Part shown: piece after piece, positions 1 through 5,146 of the stretch
Layout: every line of letters starts with the position of its first letter
Numbering within the stretch: the stretch's first letter is position 1
Origin: an uncultured Peptococcaceae bacterium
Lineage (GTDB): Bacteria > Bacillota > Desulfotomaculia > Desulfotomaculales > Desulfallaceae
Reading direction: 5' to 3'
DNA: 7,583 nt
Assembly (NCBI GenBank): GCA_913064925.1
Contig: CAJYBN010000137.1
Location: forward strand, 1-7,583
Notes under the pieces: model-generated
Told to the model about the DNA's origin: nothing
Databases searched by the model: none
The model's input: the letters and a program-made list of their open reading frames with translations, nothing else
Position numbers and translations under genes: made by a program

Positions 1-4
1 CACG

Positions 5-18
5 GGAACAGATGTTTG
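5..18. promoter_or_regulatory. Possible LexA (SOS) box
   Basis: The sequence GGAACAGATGTTTG is a partial dyad with GAAC and GTTT half sites around four bases. It differs from the Gram-positive LexA/DinR consensus CGAACRNRYGTTYC only at the two outermost positions. No gene is visible on the plus strand downstream. If it is functional, it would serve a minus-strand gene left of the window. A match this short can occur by chance. Confidence 0.25.
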
Positions 19-28
19 TGAAGTATTT

Positions 29-89
29 ATCGCCCTACCGGGCGATGCCTCTTTCATCCTACGGCACAAGGCCGTAGGTTTTCAGAGGC
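29..89. other. Two abutting hairpins, unknown role
   Basis: The first hairpin has a 7-bp stem, ATCGCCC (29-35) with GGGCGAT (40-46), closing a TACC loop. The second starts on the very next base. Its outer stem is GCCTCT (47-52) with AGAGGC (84-89), its inner stem is CCTACGGC (58-65) with GCCGTAGG (71-78), and between them is a symmetrical 5x5 internal loop. The block lies beyond the pmbA terminator, so it is not that gene's terminator. It could be a structured 5' leader of a minus-strand gene off the left edge or a dispersed palindromic repeat. It does not match a riboswitch class I know. Confidence 0.55.
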
Positions 90-96
90 AAATTTC

Positions 97-129
97 TATA
101 AAACAACCGGGGTGGAAAGACTTCCCCGG
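97..129 (-). terminator. Rho-independent terminator of pmbA
   Basis: On the minus strand a 6-bp GC stem, CCGGGG with CCCCGG (complement of 124-129 and 107-112), encloses an 11-base loop. It is followed at once by a T-rich tract, TTGTTTTAT. The stem begins 15 bases after the pmbA stop codon, the expected place for an intrinsic terminator. Confidence 0.75.
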
Positions 130-144
130 CCGGCTTCCGCCGTT

Positions 145-1488
145 TCACTGGCCGCTGATGCTCAGGCGGGAAATCCGTATGGTGGGCGCGCCTTTACTGC
201 CGAAAAACTCCAAGTCGCTGCCCACGGCGTCCACGTTGCTCAGCAATTCCACTATATTGCCCGCTATCGCCATGCCCCGCACCGGCCGGGTCAAGCGGCC
301 GTTCTCTATCCACAGTCCGGCGGCACCGAAGGAAAAATCGCCGGATATGGGGTTGGCGGTGTGTAAACCCATCACCTCGGTTACGTAAAAGCCGTTATCT
401 ATTTCTTTAATTATCTCTTCCGGCGTTTTACCGCCCGGTTCGATAAAGAAATTGGTGATGCCCACTTCCGGAGTGGCTTTAAAAGTTCCGCGCACCCCGT
501 TCCCGGTTGATTGCACGCCGTCCTTGGCGGCAGTGTAAGTGTTATGTAAGTAACCCTGCAGTATTCCTTCCTTAATGAGCACCGTCCTGGAGGTGGGTAC
601 CCCTTCCCCGTCAAAGGGGGCTGAAGAGATGCCGTTGGCCAGCGTTCCGTCGTCCACAACGTTGATCTGCGGGGAGGCTACTTTCTCATCTACTTTGCCG
701 GCAAAAAGCGACCGTCCCTTTTGCACCGCCTCGGCGGACAGAGCGTGGGCCAACATGCCTAAAAATCCCGCAGCAACGTAAGGCTCCAGTACAACGGTGG
801 CCTGCTGCGTAACGCCCGGTTTGGCGCCCAGCATGCGTACGGCCCGGCTAGCTGCCAGCCTGCCCAGGCGTATAGGATCCAGATCCTCCAGGCGCAGGCT
901 GTAAGAAAGGGCAAAGCCGGTCTGGCTTTCTTCACCCTTGCCCGCCACCAGGGCTATGTACATACCGCAGTAACCCCCTGTGTATTCCACGGAAAGCCCG
1001 TGGGAATTGACCAGGGTCACTTCCACTTCACCGTCCTGGTAAGTGGAACTTTCAATAATGCTTACCCGCTGGTCATAAGCCCGCGCCTCGTTTTCCATCT
1101 CCTGCGCCATGACTATTTTTTCCTCTACGGTAGCAGCCTTGATGCGGGGGTCGTACAGGTTCATTTCCGGATAGAAGGGTGCCGGTTGGGGCAGTAAGCG
1201 GTGCGGGTCGGGCTCGGCGCACGTGGCGTTGGCCAGGGCTTGCCTGACGGCTTCTTCCACAGCGCTGTCCCGCAAATCCGTAGTATAGGCGAACCCTGCC
1301 CTTGCACCGGTAAAAACCCGAATGCCCATTCCCCGGTCCCCGGCCAGCTTCATGGTTTCCACTTCCCCGTTGCGCACCTCTATCACCAGTTCCCGGCTGT
1401 TGCTGGCATAGGCTTCGGCCATAGAGGCACCCAAACCGAGGGCCTTTTGAACGGCATTTTCCGCACAATTTTTTATCTTGGCTGGCAT
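145..1488 (-). CDS. pmbA: PmbA/TldE, non-catalytic subunit of TldD/TldE protease
   Basis: This 447-aa protein of the U62/PmbA family has the usual family length. In known systems the TldD/TldE heterodimer degrades unfolded or modified peptides (microcin B17 precursor, CcdA), and TldE lacks the active site. The sequence fits TldE. In the stretch aligned with the TldD metal site (about residues 245-265, ending VQKGRSLFAGK) there is no HExxxH, only LAHALSAEAV. Shared family blocks are NGEVETM (40-46), FDGEGVP (292-298), ISGDFSFG (381-388) and AVGSDLEF (421-428). The start ATG is the only plausible one, but the AAAGGAG Shine-Dalgarno lies 15 bases upstream, longer than usual. The gene appears monocistronic, with a terminator 15 bases after its stop and another terminator upstream of it. 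Its partner tldD is at 3305-4702. Confidence 0.93.
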   Translation of the reverse strand: MPAKIKNCAENAVQKALGLGASMAEAYASNSRELVIEVRNGEVETMKLAGDRGMGIRVFTGARAGFAYTTDLRDSAVEEAVRQALANATCAEPDPHRLLPQPAPFYPEMNLYDPRIKAATVEEKIVMAQEMENEARAYDQRVSIIESSTYQDGEVEVTLVNSHGLSVEYTGGYCGMYIALVAGKGEESQTGFALSYSLRLEDLDPIRLGRLAASRAVRMLGAKPGVTQQATVVLEPYVAAGFLGMLAHALSAEAVQKGRSLFAGKVDEKVASPQINVVDDGTLANGISSAPFDGEGVPTSRTVLIKEGILQGYLHNTYTAAKDGVQSTGNGVRGTFKATPEVGITNFFIEPGGKTPEEIIKEIDNGFYVTEVMGLHTANPISGDFSFGAAGLWIENGRLTRPVRGMAIAGNIVELLSNVDAVGSDLEFFGSKGAPTIRISRLSISGQ

Positions 1489-1520
1489 CTTGCTCGTACT
1501 TCGCTCCTTTCGATTAAGTT

Positions 1521-1545
1521 ATTATAATTCAATGGAAAACAAACT
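1521..1545 (-). promoter_or_regulatory. Candidate pmbA promoter
   Basis: On the minus strand a perfect TATAAT (complement of 1521-1526) lies a few bases before the AAAGGAG of pmbA. No good sigma-A -35 hexamer sits 16-18 bases upstream. GAATA, exactly 18 bases before TATAATA, instead resembles the sigma-G pattern GMATR-N18-CATNMTA (one -10 mismatch). The terminator of the preceding gene makes a promoter here necessary, but the sigma factor is a guess. Confidence 0.4.
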
Positions 1546-1557
1546 ATTCCTTTTCAT

Positions 1558-1586
1558 GCCGCAAATAAAAAAAGCGCCTTGCGGCT
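1558..1586 (-). terminator. Terminator after the YabG-N-like gene
   Basis: On the minus strand a small GC-rich hairpin, AGCCGCAAGGCGCT, starts just after the TGA stop and is followed by seven T residues and ATTT. A second, mutually exclusive pairing exists: GCCGCAA with TTGCGGC (7 bp, 1579-1585 with 1558-1564), which puts the T-tract inside its loop. The first arrangement looks like a short intrinsic terminator. Its stem is weak, hence the moderate confidence. Confidence 0.5.
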
Positions 1587-1587
1587 G

Positions 1588-1803
1588 TCAATGCATAAAA
1601 CACGAGCTGGCGGTTAAAGCAATTAGGTCCTTCAATGTCACCGGGGAAAGTTCCTGCACGGAAACTTCCGCCACCGAATTGGGATCCAACATGGCCACAA
1701 TGGCTACTTTCTCCCCGGTTGTCTGGTCGGTGTAAAAGCCGATGATGCAAAACTGCGCCTCTTTACCGTCATCCTTTCTGGTAACGATATCGCCTATTTT
1801 CAT
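1588..1803 (-). CDS. Small YabG N-terminal-domain-like protein
   Basis: This 71-aa protein starts MKIGDIVTRK. The start is fixed by a strong GGAGG nine bases before the ATG (complement of 1813-1817). A longer in-frame extension upstream has no such site and reads as non-coding. The N-terminus, KIGDIVTRK then FCIIGFY and VAIVAML, resembles the first 55 or so residues of the sporulation protease YabG (pattern IGDxVxRK...F.IIGI...AIL). The roughly 230-residue protease part of YabG is absent, and the gene ends cleanly at a TGA followed by a terminator. It may be a stand-alone beta-barrel domain that binds a partner. No catalytic residues are evident, so no enzymatic function is claimed. It appears monocistronic. 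Confidence 0.7.
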   Translation of the reverse strand: MKIGDIVTRKDDGKEAQFCIIGFYTDQTTGEKVAIVAMLDPNSVAEVSVQELSPVTLKDLIALTASSCFMH

Positions 1804-1967
1804 AAATAAATACCTCCTGCAAGGAAGTATCACCACTCCCGGTACATATCGCCTTCTTGTTACAGCATATGCCCGGCCGTTGTCTCTTGTGTCAGCAAAA
1901 TGATCGTTTAAATACCGTAATGTTTGGATACAAAAGAAAATTATAACTGGCAAAGCGCATAACTTTA

Positions 1968-1982
1968 TTTACCCGGGGTAAA
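1968..1982. promoter_or_regulatory. Palindrome in divergent spacer
   Basis: TTTACCC (1968-1974) and GGGTAAA (1976-1982) are perfect inverted arms around a single G. With one bulge the pairing extends into flanking T-rich and A-rich tracts (about 1964-1987). It lies between the minus-strand YabG-N-like gene and the plus-strand DUF3243 gene, about 55 bases before the latter's start. No T-run placed for termination follows on either strand, so an operator or protein-binding dyad is more likely than a terminator. Confidence 0.35.
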
Positions 1983-2037
1983 ATAAAATATCCTTGTGTT
2001 ACAAGCATAACTCAAATGATCGAGGTGGTGTAATATT

Positions 2038-2301
2038 ATGGATTTTAATTTCCGGACAAGTGCCAATACCGACTGGCCGACCTGGAAGAATTACCTGAAA
2101 CAGGCCGTGGAATTCGCAGAAGAACTGGGAATTTCCCGGGATAAAATTCAAACGCTGGCCTACCAGGTGGGCGACCTGCTGGCTCAAAATGTCACTCCCG
2201 CCAACCCGGAGCAGCAGGCATTAAAAGAGCTCTGGCAGGTGGCCGACCAAAGCGAGAGGCAAACCCTGGCCCGCCTGATGACCAAGCTGGTTAACCAGTA
2301 G
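2038..2301 (+). CDS. DUF3243 (YmfJ-like) protein
   Basis: This 87-aa acidic, mostly helical protein matches DUF3243, a small family found mainly in endospore-forming Firmicutes (B. subtilis YmfJ). Its function is not established. Family hallmarks are W13 and W16 in DWPTWKNYL, LAYQVGDLLAQ (40-50), the turn VTPANPEQQALKELW (52-66), and the C-terminal VADQSERQTLARLMTKLV. The length matches the family. The start ATG is preceded by GAGGTGG nine bases away. It is the only plus-strand gene in the window, transcribed divergently from the YabG-N-like gene and ending in its own terminator, so it is probably monocistronic. There is no signal peptide or membrane segment, so it is likely cytoplasmic. Confidence 0.9.
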   Translation: MDFNFRTSANTDWPTWKNYLKQAVEFAEELGISRDKIQTLAYQVGDLLAQNVTPANPEQQALKELWQVADQSERQTLARLMTKLVNQ

Positions 2302-2340
2302 CTTCTCCTTGTCAATGAGTCGTTCGGTAACCTGACCCGC

Positions 2341-2375
2341 CCGGGTGGTTGTACCTCAAGACCCCCCGGTTTTTT
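2341..2375 (+). terminator. Rho-independent terminator of DUF3243 gene
   Basis: CCGGGTGGT (2341-2349) pairs with ACCCCCCGG (2361-2369) in 8 of 9 positions around an 11-base loop and is followed directly by six T residues. It lies 40 bases after the stop codon. The minus-strand reading of the same hairpin lacks a T-tract, so it serves only the plus strand. Confidence 0.85.
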
Positions 2376-2437
2376 CTTGTTCTGCCCGGTGGCGGTCTCA
2401 GGTAAAACAAATTTTTTAGCTTTATTGTTTTCGCCTT

Positions 2438-3199
2438 TTAAATTGATATTCCCGAAATGCGCAAATACCAGTTAATTATCCAGTCGGCATAAAAAGCGGC
2501 GGTTATTCCCCCCAACGCCAGGTAAGGGCCGAATGGCACGGCATCCTTTCTGCCTTTACGCCCCGTGGCAAGAAGTACGATTGCCGCCAGGCCGCTGACC
2601 AGAAAAGCGATAAACAGAGCAACAATAACTCCCTGCCAGCCCAGGAACAAACCCATGACCGCGCCTAATTTTATATCCCCGCCGCCCATACCACCTTTGG
2701 AAACCAGGGCGATAACCAGCAACAGCAGCCCGGCCGCAAAGAAACCCAATATTCCGCCCGTTAACTTGCTCAAAGAAATAAAGAAGATAACGGGCAGGCC
2801 CAAAGCGCACCCCGCCACCAAAATTTCACCGGGAATAATTGTATGCTGCAGATCTATAACCGCGGCGGTAACGAGCACGGCAAAGAAAATCCACATGGAA
2901 ACCGTCTGCCATTGCCAGCCCCAGTACCGGTACGCGGCCAAAAAAAGCGCCGCCGTGCAGAGTTCCACCAGCGGGTATTGTAGGGAAATTTTGCCCCCGC
3001 AATGGCGGCAGCGCCCCCTGAGCAGCAAAAAGCTTAACACGGGCACAAGATCCCGCGCTTTAATTCTTCGGCCGCAGCTGCGACAGTGAGATGGTTTGCC
3101 GGCCACCGATTCACGGCGCGGAATACGGTAGATGCAGACATTGAGAAAACTGCCGATACAGGCGCCCAATATCAAAACGAAAATATCAGCCCAATACAT
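2438..3199 (-). CDS. pilD: Prepilin peptidase / N-methyltransferase PilD
   Basis: This 253-aa polytopic membrane aspartic protease (family A24) cleaves the leader of type IV prepilins on the cytoplasmic face and methylates the new N-terminus. The N-terminal part has helix 1 with GSFLNVCIYRIPR (16-28) and two CxxC pairs (C39/C42 and C64/C67) characteristic of bifunctional enzymes. The protease part has the catalytic aspartates D116 (VIDLQ) and D175 (GMGGGDIK), then PFGPYLALGG near the C-terminus. About eight hydrophobic segments follow. The start chosen is the ATG behind CTGAGGTGG. An in-frame extension of 19 residues upstream is polar, lacks a ribosome site and would shift the first helix. 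It lies 105 bases downstream of tldD with no clear terminator between, so it may be co-transcribed with it. The substrates (pilins) are not in the window. Confidence 0.94.
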   Translation of the reverse strand: MYWADIFVLILGACIGSFLNVCIYRIPRRESVAGKPSHCRSCGRRIKARDLVPVLSFLLLRGRCRHCGGKISLQYPLVELCTAALFLAAYRYWGWQWQTVSMWIFFAVLVTAAVIDLQHTIIPGEILVAGCALGLPVIFFISLSKLTGGILGFFAAGLLLLVIALVSKGGMGGGDIKLGAVMGLFLGWQGVIVALFIAFLVSGLAAIVLLATGRKGRKDAVPFGPYLALGGITAAFYADWIINWYLRISGISI

Positions 3200-3232
3200 A
3201 ACCACCTCAGTATAATCTACTTTATTTCTTTT

Positions 3233-3267
3233 GCCTGGCACCGGCGCTGCGATCATTCCGGCCAGGC
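3233..3267. other. Hairpin in the tldD-pilD spacer
   Basis: GCCTGG (3233-3238) pairs with CCAGGC (3262-3267) and CCGG (3241-3244) with CCGG (3258-3261), with a 2-base bulge and a 13-base loop. Neither strand has a T-tract after it, so it is not a standard terminator. It starts 34 bases before the pilD start codon and could stabilise or process a tldD-pilD transcript. Confidence 0.5.
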
Positions 3268-3304
3268 TAAAACCCTTAAATAATTAGGTGTCAAGCACCG
3301 CAGC

Positions 3305-4702
3305 TCAGCCGTCCCCGTGCCCGGTACCGCCCACCACCAGTTCCTTGATCCTTATCGTGGGCTGAGCGTCACTTACCGGTACACCCTGGCCGTCCTTGCC
3401 GCAAGTGCCGATGGTGAACCCCAGGTCGCTGCCCACCGCTTCCACGAGCCGGAGCACTTCCGGCCCGTTGCCTGTCAGCGTGGCACCGCGCACCATGGGG
3501 CCGATTTCCCCGTTTTTAATCAAATAGCCCTCCGCCACGTCAAATACAAAATCCCCGGTGGTGGTATTGACCTGCCCGCCGCCCATTTTCTTTACCAGCA
3601 AGCCGTTGCCGGCATCGCGGATAATATTTTGCGGGTCGTCCCGCCCGGGCGCGATATAAGTGTTGCTCATGCGGGGTATGGGCTTGTGCTGGTAGGATTC
3701 CCGGCGCCCGTGGCCGTTCGGCTCCACCCCGGCGCGTTTCGCGGTGAGCCTGTCGTATAGATAATCTTTCAAAATGCCGTTTTCAATCAGTACCACTTTG
3801 CGGACCGGCACGCCCTCGTCGTCGAAACTGTAGGAGCCGTAACGGTCCGGCATGGTGGCATCGTCCACTACGGTAACGCAGTCCGCCGCCACCTGCTGCC
3901 CGATTTTACCCGCGTACACCGACAGCCCCTTTTGCACCAGGTCGGCCTCCAAGCCATGGCCGCAGGCCTCGTGCACCATGGTACCGCCGGCCTCGCCCGC
4001 CAGCACCACCGGCATTTTACCCGCCGGTGCCGGCCTAGCCGCCAGCATCTGTACCGCCCGCCGCGCAGCCGCGGCGCCGATTTCCTCGGGCTTGTTGCGT
4101 TCCAGCAGCTCAAAACCACTGTGGCTGCCCACCGCCTCGTAGCCCGTTTGCATTATAGCCCCCTCTGCCGCCACCGCATGGACCATCAGGCGGGTGCGCA
4201 CCCGCTCATCCTCCACGTAATCGCCGTCGCTATTAGCGATGATCACCTTTTGCACCACATCGCCGTAGCCCACCATCACCTGCTTGATTTTTTCCTTGTC
4301 GACGTTGCGGGCGGCCCGGTCCGCCCGCTTTACCGCCTGCACTTTTAGTTCGGTGCTTACCTTGTCGGGCATCTGTTCAATGGTAAACCTGGCCGCGGGC
4401 TCCAACCGGCGAAAATTAATGCTGACGCTTTTTTTAGCGCCGGAAACGGAATGGCTCACAATGCGGGCCGCTTCCAGCAAACCCTCCCGGCTAAGATCGT
4501 TGGTATAGGCATAGGCGGTTTTCTCCCCGGATATAACCCTAATGCCCGCACCCGCTTCGATGCCCGAATGAATCCGCTCAATCTTACCGTCCTCGCAGCC
4601 GATTCCCGTAACCCGCTTATGCTCCACAAATACATCGGCGAAGTCGCCGCCGTTGGCCAACGCCGTCGTGATAACTTCCTGTAACATCAATTTATCCAGC
4701 AT
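3305..4702 (-). CDS. tldD: TldD zinc metalloprotease, catalytic subunit
   Basis: This 465-aa protein is the catalytic half of the TldD/TldE protease. The metal site is HEACGHGLEAD, with H244, E245 and H249 forming HExxxH. C434 in GTCGKDGQ is the C-terminal metal ligand typical of TldD. Other family blocks are VQKGLSVYAGK (256-266), FDDEGVPV (293-300), NTTTGDFVFDV (379-389) and AVGSDLGF (422-429). The start is taken as the ATG preceded by GGTGACTAAC. A GTG seven codons upstream (at 4723) gives a longer protein but has no ribosome site and overlaps a possible -10 box. The partner pmbA lies at 145-1488 and is not adjacent. All expected catalytic residues are present, so the enzyme is probably active. 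Confidence 0.94.
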   Translation of the reverse strand: MLDKLMLQEVITTALANGGDFADVFVEHKRVTGIGCEDGKIERIHSGIEAGAGIRVISGEKTAYAYTNDLSREGLLEAARIVSHSVSGAKKSVSINFRRLEPAARFTIEQMPDKVSTELKVQAVKRADRAARNVDKEKIKQVMVGYGDVVQKVIIANSDGDYVEDERVRTRLMVHAVAAEGAIMQTGYEAVGSHSGFELLERNKPEEIGAAAARRAVQMLAARPAPAGKMPVVLAGEAGGTMVHEACGHGLEADLVQKGLSVYAGKIGQQVAADCVTVVDDATMPDRYGSYSFDDEGVPVRKVVLIENGILKDYLYDRLTAKRAGVEPNGHGRRESYQHKPIPRMSNTYIAPGRDDPQNIIRDAGNGLLVKKMGGGQVNTTTGDFVFDVAEGYLIKNGEIGPMVRGATLTGNGPEVLRLVEAVGSDLGFTIGTCGKDGQGVPVSDAQPTIRIKELVVGGTGHGDG

Positions 4703-4721
4703 GTTAGTCACCGTCCAAATC

Positions 4722-4752
4722 ACTATATGTTATTGTTTTAATATTCTCCCAA
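4722..4752 (-). promoter_or_regulatory. Weak candidate tldD promoter
   Basis: On the minus strand TTGGGA (complement of 4747-4752) and TATAGT (complement of 4722-4727) match 4/6 and 5/6 of sigma-A hexamers, but the spacer is 19 bases, longer than ideal. Initiation from here would give a leader of under 20 bases, consistent with the ATG at 4702 and not the upstream GTG. Confidence 0.3.
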
Positions 4753-4764
4753 TAATATTCAGTA

Positions 4765-5146
4765 TTATAAAATAAACGAGGTTGAATCAGGCACGAACAA
4801 ATATATATTTTTATAAACAATATCCACCCCGCCGGGCATAACGACCTCGCTGTATTTCCCGGGCCGCGCCAGGTCAATCACCCGGCACTAATCCGCATCG
4901 AGATACAGCCGGAGTTGATAGCCGGCGGATTCCTCGGCCAGCGCCTCCTGCCCAGGGAGCGGATGTCCTGCTAGTTGCTCGCAGGCGGAACCGGGCAGGC
5001 AGTCCGATAAGCAATTATTAAGCACGGGTGCAGCAATCGCCAGGATAATGGAAAAAGCATAATGACTACCAGCCATTCAATTTAGTGAGAACCCGCGGCG
5101 GTTCAGGTAATACAACATGGCTCCCAACACCTGTTCCCAGTTGAAA
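4765..5146 (-). pseudogene. Possible degraded ORF with TGA and TAG interruptions
   Basis: One minus-strand frame runs through this otherwise gene-free 420-bp gap with only two interruptions. The first piece, from the RR stop to TGA (5077-5079), reads FNWEQVLGAMLYYLNRRGFSLN in part. The second, ATG 5076 to TAG (4888-4890), is 62 codons with a hydrophobic stretch AFSIILAIAAPVL and ends QLRLYLDAD. The third, to TAA (4765-4767), reads CRVIDLARPGKYSEVVMPGG and continues YLFVP. The last two pieces look protein-like, and the TAG could be a CAG (Gln) changed by one transition. No family is recognised and no good ribosome site is seen before the ATG. It may be a pseudogene, an error-containing small gene, or chance open sequence. 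Confidence 0.3.

Noticed and set aside
29..89. Hairpins as a c-di-GMP, hammerhead or other known riboswitch/ribozyme
   Set aside because: The conserved cores do not fit. The c-di-GMP-I GGACGCAAAGCC-type core is absent, and the hammerhead CUGANGA core is not matched (CUGAAAA).
1804..1953. A 50-residue N-terminal extension of the YabG-N-like protein
   Set aside because: The strong GGAGG nine bases before the ATG at 1803 fixes the start. The upstream residues have no coding character or family match.
2404..2431. AAAACAA/TTGTTTT inverted repeat after pilD as a terminator
   Set aside because: The stem is purely A/T-rich, 7 bp with one G-C pair, and no T-run follows on the minus strand. It is too weak to call.
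3209..3294. Possible pilD promoter: perfect TTGACA (complement of 3289-3294), or TATACT (complement of 3209-3214)
   Set aside because: The TTGACA has only TTTAGC at the right spacing for a -10. The TATACT has no -35 and would start transcription essentially at the ribosome site. They do not combine into a promoter.
3317..4684. Several long plus-strand open frames opposite tldD
   Set aside because: They are complementary-strand shadows of a GC-rich, well-conserved gene, with no ribosome sites and low-complexity residue content.
4888..5076. The 62-codon frame as an independent intact gene
   Set aside because: It has no clear ribosome site, ends at a TAG followed by protein-like sequence in the same frame, and has no recognised family. 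It is better described as part of an interrupted frame.
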